Assembly (NCBI GenBank): GCA_932521035.1
Contig: OW051494.1
Coordinates: 8,790,001 to 8,854,000, forward strand
DNA length: 64,000 nt
Reading direction: 5' to 3'
Source: Oscheius dolichura
Lineage: Eukaryota > Nematoda > Chromadorea > Rhabditida > Rhabditidae
Both the position numbers and the translations under genes were made by a program. This document shows positions 11,797 through 22,538 of the stretch, in pieces. How positions within the stretch are numbered: position 1 is the first letter of the stretch; each line of letters begins with the position of its first letter. The notes beneath the pieces were generated by a model. The model was not told the DNA's origin and searched no databases. It saw nothing but the letters and a program-made list of their open reading frames with translations.

Positions 11797-12490
11797 TGAG
11801 ACTAAATTTAAGTAGATCGCTTGAAATAAAGGACTAATAATAGAGAGGAGTTCATATTCGAAAGAATGCGGTAGTTCAAACGTGGGTTGTTGGGCCTTCG
11901 CAGCCCGTGAAGTAATTACGGTCCGGCAGTTCGAGATCTCGAAGCCGACAGAGGTGGAATCCTAGGCTTTCCCGGCTTCCTTTGTCCACGGAAAAGGAAA
12001 TTTAGTAGGTGGACGGACTATTTTGGCTCAAAAACTTCCCCTAGGGCCTTAAATAATTAAACAACCGTAGGCTAATCTGACCTTACCGTCGGAACCCAGT
12101 CCAGGCGACCCTTTCCCTCCCTTCTCATCTCCCTCACTTCCTCTGAAGAATCTGTCTACCACAACTCTCATAATATCAAAAAGTACGGAACGTTAGTCAC
12201 CGTCTCCTTGTTCGAAGATCGCTCGCTTCGGTCGGGGCTAAATTTGTATTTGTTTTTGTTTTGTGTAGCTGGTCACAGGACTTTTCGTGGCTTTGAAGGA
12301 CGTAGCAAAGGATTTGTTTTTCCCGGTTGGATTCCTTACTAGTCAGCTGTATTTCGTGACCGTAAAAAGGTCAAGGAACGTGGCAACGGTTAAACTGGTC
12401 GCTGGGGCTCAAGGTGATGACTCAACTGGGGAATCTTGGAAAAATTTAGAAAAGGGGGGCCAAAATGATTCCTACTACGCTTTTAAGGCT
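11797..12490 (+). repeat. dispersed repeat family B, copy 3
   Basis: Same order of segments as 10483-11060. The 3' part is interrupted by the family D MITE that starts at 12491. Confidence 0.7.
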
Positions 12491-12739
12491 ATTAAAGGAA
12501 CTGTCAGGGACTGGGAGTTTCGTTCACGAAGTTGCCCGATTCCGTTCACGGGTCCCGAAGCGATAGCGCGCCCACCTTGTTATTATGTGGGGGATATAGC
12601 TTATTCGATGTGATTTTTGACGCTGATCCCGATAGTGTTTTCCATTTTTCATTTAAAAAAAGCTAATTTTGGCCTGTACGTATGTGTCTATATACCTGAA
12701 TTACAGTAACTCGCTCCAGTCCTTGACAGTTCCTTTAAA
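12491..12739. mobile_element. family D MITE, copy 2 (nested in a family B repeat)
   Basis: Inverted ends are ATTAAAGGAACTGTCAGGGAC on the left and GTCCTTGACAGTTCCTTTAAAT on the right, about 249 bp in all. The interior is non-coding. It lies inside repeat family B copy 3, whose sequence stops matching its relatives at the left boundary. Confidence 0.75.
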
Positions 12740-13016
12740 TCAAAGCGCAGCTTTATTTCTTGCTTCTAGACAGAAGAGAGGTTCTTTTTCTTATAAACTA
12801 GGATCTGTAGACCGGCGGAATTACTGTAGACCCGTCGGCGTCTTTCCCGTTTCAAATGTTGAGAACATCGGACTTCACTCATTTGCCCCACGGTAACTCA
12901 GACCTTCTCGTGGCTTTGAAGGACATAGCGCTCCAGTTCTTGGAATCTCATGAGTAGTCGGAGCTCTCGCTAATAAAGAAGCAAAAGTCTGAAGATCTCC
13001 ACCAGGACCACGTTTC

Positions 13017-13860
13017 TACCGTATTTTTTCCCATTTCTTTCTCATTACCCTCAATTTCCCCCGAATATTGGCGATAATCCGTTTGTCCTATAATTGAGGC
13101 GGCGCTCCCGATAATTGAGGATAATCAGTAGCCGTTTTCAGCCGACCGGGGAGAAATTCCGTAGAAAAGGAAGGGGACGTAACATTTTGTTCAGGTTCCA
13201 ATAGATTCCAGTTCCCGGCGATCGCCCTGTCTCATTTTTCTGTACATAGACCGTGGGAACGGGGAAGTCATGAGAAATTCGGCAGCACTCTTCCACCAGA
13301 GTGAATGAAAGTCGTAAATGATACCGAAGGCGGAGTGACTGTTCAGGACCGGTCTCATCGGGAAATAGTTCCTCGTCTGACAGTCAGCTGGCCGCCATGT
13401 GGACGGGAAGGTCGCGAAAAAGACTAGCCATAGCGGCAATTTTTTCCAACTGGGAGACGGGTGAAAGAAAAGGAGGTCTAACACATTTTGATCCATTCTG
13501 ATGCTACAATGGGCTTGGATTTTGGGTTCTTCACTTATTTTTCGGGCAATATTTGTCTTTTCGGGACTGATTGATGGACCAGCTGATGAGTCATCCGGTT
13601 TTGAACGGGAGAAAGTTTGTTTTCGTAAACATTTCGGGGTCTGTAAATAGAACAAGGAAGCAAGTATTGTGCCACGTTGCACAAGTGGCAGAAATTGTAA
13701 CGAAATAGGAATCGTGAGGAAGGCTGGAAACTCCGGCGGGGGGCGAAAAAGGGTCAACTGAAGTACGGCTCATTTTCTGGCTCTAAAATTGGCTGAAATA
13801 GGGATATTGGGTTAGATTTCCGTGCCAGAAGGGGTCGTCCTGGCTTGGGGGAGCGATACA
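13017..13860. repeat. dispersed repeat family E, copy 4
   Basis: The first part (13017-13290) matches 8809-9100 and 11337-11620, and the second part (13390-13710) matches 7570-7925. This copy therefore joins segments that appear separately elsewhere and is the best guide to the original order of the element. Confidence 0.75.
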
Positions 13861-15640
13861 GTAACCCATATCTGAAAATTTGAATTTTCGGGTCAAAGAA
13901 CGGCGGAAATGGTCTTTCTCCTTCTGAAAACTATTTACCAAGACTTTTACACGGTACTCCACGTGTTCTCATTCAATGAGGAGCTAAAGTAACCTTCTTT
14001 ACAGATCCTAAACTGTTTCTTGGATGAGCTGAGCCAGGATTTCTCTTTTAAAAGGAAGCGTCCTAGTGGCCACTTTCCGAGGATTTGAACCAGAACCCCG
14101 CCAGTATCCTTTTTCTATTTCTTCTTTATTCCCTTTAAATCTATCGAGTGTCTGTTACTTGGAATAAACACGTCTACATGTCTAAATGAAATTTCTCTCG
14201 AACCAAGTGAACTTCGGTTCAGTGTGCCCCGCTCAGCCATCAGACGCTTCTCCCTTATCTGTCAGCTGATTCACGTGTAGCAGCAAGGTCGCCCGTAAAT
14301 GCTGAAGATTGCCCTGATCTCACTGAACTGGGAGAGATTCGAAGAGGGGTCAACCAAAAAAGAAGGCCAACAGTCTTCCTCGCCTGGTGAGGCGTCACCA
14401 ATCCCTCACCACCAAAAAAATACTTGTATCTTACTATTTCTAAAATTACAAACATAGCAAACGAAGAAGCAAATCGCCTTCCCCGATGCCTAAACATAAA
14501 TTTGAACTGGAAAATAACCGCTTGTTTGGAGAAATTCGTCTCCGGCGAGAAATCTATTCCCCGGGAACACTGGCTAGCTCCCAGTACAAGACTATCCTTT
14601 CCAGAATACCGGAAAAACTCAATATTGCAACTCGAGGCAACCAAAGTATCCTTATCCTTCATTTTTGGTGATCCTGCAACTTAGAAACGATTAAAAATAG
14701 GGCGGAATAGGTGAACATATGGCCGAACTTGGGGGAAGCGGCATATGGTAGTGGAAAAAAGGTGTAAGCAAGATTTTCAGGTTGCAATAGGTCTCACTCA
14801 CTCGTCACTGCCAGAAGACATGTGGAAAGGAGATCAACAAGATTACTGTAGAGACTGTATCATGCTTCGTCCATCAGATTTTCGGAATAAATGAGAGATG
14901 ATCTATTTTATGCCCCTAACTCTTTCAATTTATGTCTAGCTCTGGGGACTGGCCCTCGGTGTTCATCTATGGGAAGGCAATTAATGACGATAACGCCAGA
15001 AATCGACTTTTTTGTCTACAGGGCGCTTTCAAGGGCCAAAAAGGGGGTGGAAGAGCACAAGAAGAGCACAAGGAATTAGTGTTGATAAACGGAAAAGCAG
15101 TAGAGCGTTTTATGTACTCGAGATCTGATTAGACGTCTTCTTCCAAGATATTGGCGACTTTAAAACGAGGGTTCTTAGGAGCAACTGGTTCTCCAAGTCA
15201 TTTTTGGTAGATAGTCGTTTGACGGCGTTTTTAACCAGGAAAAGGAGCCTTTAGCAGGGGCAATTCTTTTGAGGGAGCTTCTCCTGATAAAGGGACAGCC
15301 TTGTTGAGTATGAGGACACCAACAAATTCTGGCGAAAATTGAGCTAACGGTCCCTGGATGTGCTTCCGTTTGCAACTTATTTGTGACGGAAACGACTTGC
15401 TCAATGTTTGCAGGATAAGAACATGGACCAATAAGAACGCTAGGGAGTAAGGAAGATAATGTTAGGAATATTGGGAGTAAGGAAGAGAAGGGTGTGGAAC
15501 CCCCTCCTCGTCATTTTTACGGAATATAAAAGGGACATGAAGCGAAAACAGATTCAATCAACTCCAAAAAATTGCAAATGGAAGAATCGAACTCAACTTG
15601 AAAAAAACAAAGGATTAGTGGGCGAGTGCACTATCCACTC
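13861..15640. other. spacer, no supported gene
   Basis: Overlapping frames on both strands (for example 14255-14662 minus and 14424-14684 plus) lack signal peptides, motifs or consistent splice junctions. Nothing is annotated here with confidence. Confidence 0.35.
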
Positions 15641-16067
15641 ACAAGGGAATTAACTTTAGGGTGGCTTTATGACTCGGGACCTATACCGTTCGAAAGAGCG
15701 TAAAAAGTTATGCTGGAAGCCACGTTCAGATTTTACTCTCGAATCCCCGTTACGGGGCAGTGACGTCGGGAAAGTTGACAAAAATCGACAAAAATCGTCA
15801 AAAACGACCGTCGAAACGTGAACCCCGAAAGCAGCTTGTAAAACTGTGAAGCGGTGGCCTAGTAGATAGTAGTCCGGGCTATGAATCTTTCGCGTTTTTT
15901 CGTCTCGACTTCGAATCCCTCATGGGTCAACTACATTTTTTTTAAAATTTTTCCGGGTTCGTCCAGTTTGTTTCCCTCTTTTTTATCACTGCAACCCGTA
16001 AATTCGGGACCTGGACGGTATAGGTCCCGAGTCATTAAGCCACCCTAAAGTTAAAATATTCCCTTGT
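15641..16067. mobile_element. foldback element with ~50-bp TIRs and a tRNA-like core
   Basis: The left end (ACAAGGGAAT...TTAACTTTAGGGTGGC...GACTCGGGACCTATACCGT) is mirrored at 16010-16067. Between the arms, 15853-15925 reads like a tRNA gene: TGGCCTAGTAGATAG resembles an A box and GACTTCGAATCCC resembles a B box. It could be a SINE core captured by a foldback transposon or a pol III-transcribed MITE (inference). It is not called as a functional tRNA because the stems do not pair. Confidence 0.7.
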
Positions 16068-16114
16068 CAGCCACCACTTCACATTTTTTTGAAGAAGAAT
16101 GGGAAATAAACAAG

Positions 16115-17464
16115 TCCAGGACCCGTATTCATAGTCGATATCCCCGGGGATAAATCCTTCCCCGGGGAAAGATTTACCCCCAATCGGATTAAATCCGTAT
16201 TCACAGTCATTTTTCTGGGGATAAATTAATCCCTGGCGGGGATAAATCTATCCCTACCTATCGAGGTGCGGATAGATTTATCCCCTACGCTATTTTTTAA
16301 AGGAAAAACGTAATATAGCGTAGAAAAAACTAGTTTATATAGGAAATGAGCTGGTTAGGATTATCCATTGCATCAGTAGCCGAATCTCCGGCGGTTATGG
16401 ATCTTATTGACAAAAAAAGGGATGCCGTCCTAGATTTGCCGAAGACCAATGTTTATATACGTTCTGGTGTGGATCTCATAGAAAGATATGATGACGAGGA
16501 GTTTCGTCAGCGCTTCCGCTTGACTAAACTGAGTTTTTCTAATCTATTTGATCAATTAAAGGAAGTTTACGAAGATCCCAAAACTAACAGAGGACTGCCT
16601 ATAACGCTGGACATCAAGCTTGCCTCGTTCTTACGTACCCTGGCTACCAACTGTTTCCAGCTGTCCACAGCCGATCATCTCGATATCTCGCAGGCGTCTG
16701 TATCGCGTATCTTCCACGAGATTCTCGACATTCTTTTCGCTCTGCGTGAAGAATTTATTTTCTGGCCCTGGAGATGGGGAAAATAAGCAGATTTCGCGTC
16801 GATTCTTCACCAAAACTGGAATCCCGGGGATTGTTGGATGCATTGATGGAAGTTTGATCAAAATCAAGGCTCTCACTCGCAACGAACAAGAATTTGTTTG
16901 TGGAAAGGGTTTCCATGCCATTAATATGGCTGCCGTTTGCGATGATAGGCATCTCTTCCGCTGGGTCAACTCTTCATATCTGGGATCAGCTGCCGATTGT
17001 CGCATTTTCAACGAGAGCCATTTAAAGTCAGCTCTAGAGGATAAAACCCTTTCCGGGTGTCTTCTCGGCGATAGCGGCTATAAAAGCTCGCCCTCTTTGC
17101 TGACTCCGATTCTGAAACCTTCGTCGCAAAAGGAGATGAATTATAGCAATGCTGTATGCCTTGGGCGCGTGTTCATCGAGCAGGCCTTCGGGCATTTGAA
17201 GAGACAGTGGAGCTGTCTTCACTCAGGACTTCGCTATGACCCCGTGACTAATTCTTTCTCCTCCACGAAGACCTGTGGATCAAAAAGACCAGAGAGAATA
17301 TATAATATCCTCGGGGATACGTATCCCCATCGGGGATATCGACTATGAATGCCAAATTTTATCCCTGGGGATAAATCTTTCCCCCGGATTAGTTTATCAC
17401 CGGTGATAAGTATCCCCGGGATTAATTTATCCCCGGGGATGTGTCTATGAATACGGGCCCTGGA
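16115..17464 (+). mobile_element. PIF/Harbinger-type DNA transposon, decayed
   Basis: The ends TCCAGGACCCGTATTCATAG (16115) and CTATGAATACGGGCCCTGGA (to 17464) are inverted repeats. Both termini contain many copies of GGGGATAAAT/ATTTATCCCC, and an internal copy of the end (ATATCGACTATGAAT) lies at about 17336. The element carries the HARBI1-like transposase described separately. It starts 48 bp after the end of another foldback element. Confidence 0.85.
16346..17348 (+). pseudogene. HARBI1-like DDE transposase, frameshifted
   Basis: The first frame (16346 to about 16770) encodes the helical N-terminal region of Harbinger transposases and ends in an early stop. The second frame, one base off, carries the catalytic domain from about 16790: GIPGIVGCIDGS (first Asp), KGFHAINMAAVCD, the LGDSGY box (second Asp) and a VFIEQAFGHLKR segment (Glu), so the DDE triad is visible. 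The shift falls near the CCC of TTCTGGCCCTGG at about 16764 and fits one extra base. The C-terminus ends soon after the Glu box, shorter than is usual for the family. The element is therefore probably non-autonomous now. Confidence 0.85.
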
Positions 17465-17535
17465 TAGGATTGAAATCTTATTTAACCTTTACCTCCTCTA
17501 GAACGCGAATGTTGCCAAAAAAAGCCCAATTATCT

Positions 17536-18846
17536 TTATTGTTCAATGAACTTTTTCAATCCAGTGCCCGTCATGGGTCCACTTCTTTTCCTCAACTTCT
17601 TTCCGTTTTCAAAGTAGGCGAAAGTCGGCAGACTGATGGCCATGACTTCTCGAACCATTCCCATGACTTCGTCGGCATCTACTCGGGCAAACGTGATGTG
17701 GGGGTACATTTCTTCCTAAAAACGAAAATTGTAATGAAAACAAAGAGGATTCTCACGGCGAAGGCGACATCCTTCTGCATTATGTCGCATCGTCGACAAT
17801 ATTGGGAATAGACGAAGAGGACCGCGGGGCGCTGGGAGCCGAGGACCTGGAAAATAGGAAAATTTGCTTTTAGGGAACAAAATGGGGACTGAAAACAGGT
17901 CAACAGGACGCTAGTGAGGTTCAAACGGGTAGAACTTTTTGCTGACCGTTTTGTGGCCCCCGTTCTATGATGCGTGAACTTCTGATTTCTTCTGGTCAAC
18001 CTGTTACGAGAAAAAAGAACGCTCTCTTTTACCCGCAAACATTTGCCAAGCAGAAAATTCAAATTATGGATGTTCCGGTAAATTGAGCTGCTAAAATTTT
18101 AGCTTTCCCGTCTTATTTGTTCATAGCTGGTATAGAATTACAGTATCCCACATTTTGAAGGAGCGACAGGGGTTCTCAAGCAGAATAGGGGACAATGACT
18201 TGGTCGGCGCAGTCTACCCAGAATTTCTCCTCTCAAAGTGGATGTTTCCAGGCACGTTACATATGGTTCGAAAGCTCTTGAACTCGTAAATTTATCGGTC
18301 TACTGGACACATAAAATAGAATGGTGTCAGTTAGCCCACTATCAAATAATACGGGGCAAGCCAACTAACGGCGGCACATGCCAAATAAACACTGTCTCGT
18401 GGAGGTGCCCATTTCTTCCTGTATACTATTGAATTCACGAGTTCGAGAGCTTTCGAATGATATATAACATGCCTGGGAACATTCATTTTGAGAAGAGAAA
18501 CTCTGGGTAGACCGCGCCGACCAAGTCATTAGACCCCCCATTCTCCTTCAGAGCCGCGAAATGAACCGGAGTCGGATATATTCGATTACCAACGGAAATA
18601 TCACGGTCATTTGGAGACTTCCCATCGAAAATCTACTTGCTGATTCAAGACTACTGTAGAAATAGTGAATTTTCCACCTGGGAGTCCCGCAGCGAAAGCA
18701 ACCCTGTTCAAACGTCTTTCCCATGTCCCGAAACCCGACTCCTACTAACTTACCACTCTTTTGTAGTCAGCAATGGAATGGAGGTCAATTACGGCGGCAG
18801 TTAGCTGAACCAGGGAAAAGCAGAGTAACACGTTGAAGGCTCTCAT
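17536..18846 (-). CDS. secreted thioredoxin-like protein with CRRC motif (Trx locus 1)
   Basis: Three exons, 18846-18754, 17846-17757 and 17715-17536, are all joined in phase 0 and give 120 residues. Residues 1-18 are a signal peptide starting MRAF. Exon 2 carries the redox site YCRRCDIM, preceded by a beta-strand VLFVYS. Exon 3 has the strand FARVDAD, the cis-proline segment SLPTFAYFENG and a C-terminal helix, as in thioredoxins. The single-domain length fits the family. CRRC replaces CGPC, so the redox potential is probably different (inference). Intron 1 is about 900 bp and holds a family C foldback element. It is likely to act in the secretory pathway or outside the cell. Confidence 0.88.
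18187..18540. mobile_element. foldback (MITE-like) element, family C, copy 2
   Basis: It has about 100-bp inverted arms: CAATGACTTGGTCGGCGC at the left and GGTCGGCGCGG-type sequence on the opposite strand at the right. It is the intact form of the element at 1406-2134 and lies inside intron 1 of Trx locus 1. Confidence 0.8.
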
Positions 18847-20230
18847 CTGGAAAAATAAATTATCCAATCAACTATTTTTAGCTGGAGAAAGAAAGAGAAA
18901 GTTGGGAAAATACCATAAATTAGTAGCGGAACGTGCCAACTGCAAGTTGATTGAGAAGTTGCGCGCGCGACTAGCTGGCAAAGTATCAGAAATAGGAGAA
19001 AAGTTGCCGTCGAATTAAGAGTAGAAAGACAGTTTTGGACAAAGTATACAACGTGACCCTCGAAGAATTCGTGTAGAGAATATTACGCTCAATCAGTGGT
19101 GGCGATCAGAAGCGAGTATAACTGGACTGAAAATGAGAAGAAAGCAGCTGACCAGGCGGTCTTCGAGAGGCAAAAACAAGCCTGGGAGTTTCTATAGACC
19201 GTTTTTAACTCGTACTTCATGGTTAAACGACTGTTCTACAGTAATCCACGATATGAACAAGGTAAAAAGTTGATTATAGTGCGAAAATGCCTGAATTATC
19301 CGTTGGAAACTGGCTACAACTCAAATTTCTCATTTTCGGGTCTTACTGTACTTCTGACCTTAAATTGAAGCGGCCCCCCGAAATTTCAGGTTCAAGGTGA
19401 ATTCAGGTGGGTTAAAGGATCAAATGATCGGGAATGAAGGGTACAGTAAGAATAGAATTTAGCTATAAAAATTAGAAGGCCAGAAAAGGGGGAGAGACCA
19501 AATTTCTCCGGCCCCCTCTTCCCCCAAAAATAGAGAAGAATGACAGGAGGCTGGTTTACTACGGGAGGAGAAAAAGCACATACGCACACCGAAGACTAAT
19601 TTGATATGGTGTGTGACTGTTCAGGTTCGGGTAAACAAGCTGGGATTCGCCCATTTCTGGCGGCGATCTTTGAAAGAACGCGGTCGAGAGACTTCTAGGA
19701 ATAAGGATTAGTGAGGTACTGTATATAAAAACCGGAGAAGAAGCCTGGGCTTCGGTCTAATACACCTTCCCCTTCCCTTCCGGATGTTGGTGGATGTTCT
19801 TTGGGAGTGACGTCGATCTGCAGGATCTCTTCCGCCTTGGAGTCCTGGAGTGCCCAGAAAATGGGAGAAGCGGACGAACCATGCGCCGCTCATAGAGCTG
19901 CAAGGAAGCCAAGTTTCCGTATTCCTTGTTGGCAGCAGTCAGACTAATCCTGGGCTCCTTGGGGTTCTCGCTTGCCTTGTAGGTCTTACCACGATGAGTT
20001 TTACACCGTCTTCGTCTTACACCCAGTCCAAAGTTTTCAGAGTTCAACTGATGGTTACTGTAGCCAATATTATGGAAATTTCATAAACTCCGGGAGCCCT
20101 TCCGGCTCCCCCACATTCCCGGTTGTTATCTCCCGGTTTCTGACAGACTCGGCAGTCCGTCATCCCTAAGAGCTTTTGTGCTTTTTCTAAAGCGGCTGAC
20201 GCATTCCTCGAGGCTCTATTGTGTAACTTT
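18847..20230. other. spacer with a possible minus-strand hypothetical gene
   Basis: A minus-strand frame from about 20230 reads through a C-x2-C...C segment, and a 41-bp intron (GTTTATG to ACCATCAG, near 20090-20050) would join it in frame to about 20045-19760. No family is recognised and the 5' end would meet the divergent Trx promoter, so it is not called as a gene. The part 19230-19340 resembles intron 1 of Trx locus 3, for example TACAGTAATCC followed by ATCCRTTGGAAAC. Confidence 0.3.
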
Positions 20231-20235
20231 TGTCG

Positions 20236-20246
20236 AATATATATCC
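20236..20246 (+). promoter_or_regulatory. TATA box of Trx locus 2
   Basis: AATATATATCC lies about 45 bp before the ATG at 20286, at a distance that fits a short untranslated leader. Confidence 0.5.
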
Positions 20247-20285
20247 CAATACACCACACGACACAACACAACTGCCCCGACCGCC

Positions 20286-21007
20286 ATGAGAGCTCTCCTG
20301 CTTCTTCTTCTTCCTCTTCTCGTTTGCGGGAAACTTGTTCACATCAAAAGTGAAGAGGAGTACAAAACGGTCAGTTGATCCCATACGTGGGCAAACACCC
20401 GGGAGCGCCGCGTTACGTAACATATCCTCTGTCAAAGTTTCTGGGGCTATAGATTTTTTGTCGGGTCGGTTCAGATGTGACTGAGTTCATCAGAATCGCC
20501 TTGACGTGCACTCCAAGGTAGTCTTTGAAATTTTGAAAGCGACCAAGAAATGACCGAGATACGGACACAAACACCCGACAGTCCCGTCTACGCCAAAAAC
20601 GAGCGCGCCCGAAATCGATTCCAGATCCAGTGTCTTCGCTATGGGACCTTTAAAACTTGAGAAATGCCAAAATTCAGATCCTGAAGTCGTCCAAGCCGGT
20701 TTTTCTCTTCTTCACCCTTGGTCGTATGTGTAGCCCCTGCGCTCAACTCGCGCCCATCATCGAGGCTGAGGTGCCCTTTTTTCATTCCCGACCAAACTTA
20801 TTCCATTTTCAGGCCAATTCCAATCAGGACGTCGTTTTCGCTTCGATTGACATTGAAGGCGGGATAAGTGCAAGAGTTGTCAACAGTTTCGGCATGAGGG
20901 GGCTGCCCACTTCCTATATCTTCAAGAATGGAACATACGTCAAGGAGCATGGAGGGCAATTCACCAAGCAGGAACTGAAGGACTTTGTGGCTTCTGCTTG
21001 TGATTGA
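20286..21007 (+). CDS. secreted thioredoxin-like protein with CSPC motif (Trx locus 2)
   Basis: Exons 20286-20369, 20678-20770 and 20813-21007 join in phase 0 to give 123 residues. The signal peptide (MRALLLLLLPLLVCG) is followed by KLVHIKSEEEYKT. Exon 2 holds KPVFLFFTLGRMCSPCAQL, so the usual Trp before the site is replaced and CGPC is CSPC. Exon 3 has the strand VVFASIDIE, the cis-proline loop GLPTSYIFKNG and a C-terminal helix. It is the closest relative of Trx locus 6 at 57050 (same MRALL start, EEEYKT/EEEFNT, LKSSKPVF, TKQELKDF/SEQELKDF). Intron 1 contains a dispersed repeat shared with an intron of the UGT gene. Confidence 0.92.
20435..20625 (+). repeat. dispersed intronic repeat, copy 1
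   Basis: About 190 bp resembling 45540-45720: GGGGCTAYAGATTTTTTGTC, then GACYGRGTTCAT, then GGCACAAACAC-like and CGCC blocks in the same order. It lies in intron 1 of Trx locus 2, while the other copy is in a UGT intron. Confidence 0.65.
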
Positions 21008-21540
21008 ATGAATGGGGGAAAATGAATGATTTATGAGCAGACTTGTTTTTTTTGGAGAAAAATGAGAGCAGTTGTGTGTTTCCTCACCATCAATCATTCC
21101 CGTTTTTGCTTTCCATTAGGTCGGGCCCGGTGGATGAGTCAGCTCTCTCCTAGCTCTCTGTCCCTTGAAGAAATGGTCTCAAGAACAACACAACAACTCA
21201 ACAAATCTTCTCCGTGGTCTAGCAATCAACATTTGAAACGGGAAGAGCCTCCGAGATCATGGCGTTATCATCCAAAGGCATTCCGAGGGTGAAAACAACC
21301 TCCTTCTTCAAGTAGTTCGAACGCGACGATTTTATGAATTTGGCATCAGAATGCTCGGAACTGCTGATTACTGGCTGCTAATTTAAAAATGACTAAAAAT
21401 ATCAAAAACAGGAGAATGCTGCCAAGTTTTAATTTTGTTTGACGAATTTCATCCGACGCGCCGCCAAATAACGGCTAGTCCGTTGATTACGCTGAGTTGT
21501 TGGTGCACTGTTACAGTAAGCCCTTGTACTAGAAGAGGAT
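21008..21540. other. spacer between Trx loci 2 and 3
   Basis: No gene is seen. The sequence GAATTTCATCCGACGCGCC at about 21444 is shared with the family D MITE at 4292-4639, so a remnant of that family is probable. Confidence 0.4.
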
Positions 21541-21663
21541 TATAGTCCATTTCCAATGGATGTTCCACGGAATAATCTCTCCGTTGCGGGACCAGGTTTG
21601 TAAGCTTCCCGAGACGCGCCGCCAAATTTTATTCCGTGGAATATTGGTAGGAAATGGACTATA
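21541..21663. mobile_element. short Tc-like foldback element
   Basis: TATAGTCCATTTCCAATGG at the left is mirrored at the right (GGAAATGGACTATA), with an inner pair CCACGGAATAA/TTATTCCGTGG. It is 123 bp and related by its ends to the 1.15-kb element at 4166-5314. Confidence 0.75.
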
Positions 21664-21839
21664 TTTAGAAACTGAAAGGATCTTGAGAAGGATTGTGTTC
21701 TTGTTGTGAAGAAAACTGTCAAAAAACAGTGTGTTTGGTTGTTTTCTCCGCGCCATCAATCATTCTCTTTCCTAAACATTGATTGTGATCCTGCCGCCGT
21801 CAGTTTTTCCTATTTTTCTTGGATAGGATCAGTTGCAAT

Positions 21840-22458
21840 ATGAAGATATGCCTTCCGCTGCTTCTATGCCACTTATTCGGCTTGGTTTCTCCGGATTTAG
21901 TGACTATAAACAATGTGGAGGACGTAATTTTCAATGTAAGCCCAATTGCTCATTTTTATCGTATATTCCACGGTTAAAAACCTGTGCGTGTTTTCGCTAT
22001 GGGATCCAAAGAGAAAAATAGAATTGTTGTACAGTAATCCTCTATAAAAGAGTGAAAAGTTGAGAACAGGTCGAAAATGTCGAGAATATCCATTGGAAAC
22101 CGGCTGAAACTCCATACTGAACCTCATTTTCAGTTCGTTTCCTCTCCCACCTCAGGATTTCTCACATTTACAACTAAAAATTGCTCCTCCTGTCAACAAA
22201 TGGCTAAGGAGTTCCAAGATATGGTCAGAAAATTGAGAAAATCCCAATAATCGAGTAATTTAGAGCAAACGTCTTACTGTATTCAATTTCGCCATAGTGG
22301 ATCTCGACCGTTCCCAGGAAAATAAGAAAATAGCCAAAGTTTTTAACGTGAAACAATTGCCGACGACTATTTTCTTCGACGAAGGGCATCCCCGACTGTT
22401 TGTCGGTGTAATGACGCCGGGAATGCTTGGGCGATTATTGAGACCAGTCCCATTGTAA
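21840..22458 (+). CDS. secreted thioredoxin-like protein with CSSC motif (Trx locus 3)
   Basis: Exons 21840-21935, 22134-22223 and 22264-22458 are joined in phase 0 and encode 126 residues. There is a hydrophobic signal (MKICLPLLLCHLFGL). Exon 2 carries FLTFTTKNCSSCQQMAKEF, the expected strand-turn-helix around a CxxC. Exon 3 carries FAIVDLDRSQENKKIAKVF, the cis-proline loop QLPTTIFFDEG and a short C-terminal helix. The third acceptor is an atypical TAATTTAG, chosen because it keeps the frame and restores the strand before VDLD. It converges with Trx locus 4, with only 80 bp between the two stop codons. Confidence 0.87.
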
Positions 22459-22538
22459 TAAACAAAAAAGGACAGATCAAAATGTACTTTCCTCAGCTTT
22501 TCTTTCTATTACATTCTATTTATTGGCAAAAAATCAGG

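Noticed and set aside
8936-13757. Overlapping open frames of 60-190 codons in the repeat field
   Set aside because: Both strands are open at once, the frames are repeated with the family E sequence, and no domain or splice pattern is seen.
14255-15431. Several frames of 60-135 codons
   Set aside because: They overlap on both strands without splice sites or family resemblance.
15853-15925. A functional tRNA gene
   Set aside because: A- and B-box-like sequences are present but acceptor and anticodon stems do not pair. It lies inside a foldback element, so it is treated as a tRNA-like promoter core.
20050-20230. Minus-strand gene with a C-x2-C motif, divergent from Trx locus 2
   Set aside because: The frame can be extended through a plausible 41-bp intron, but there is no clear start and the 5' end collides with the Trx promoter. 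It is recorded only as a possibility.
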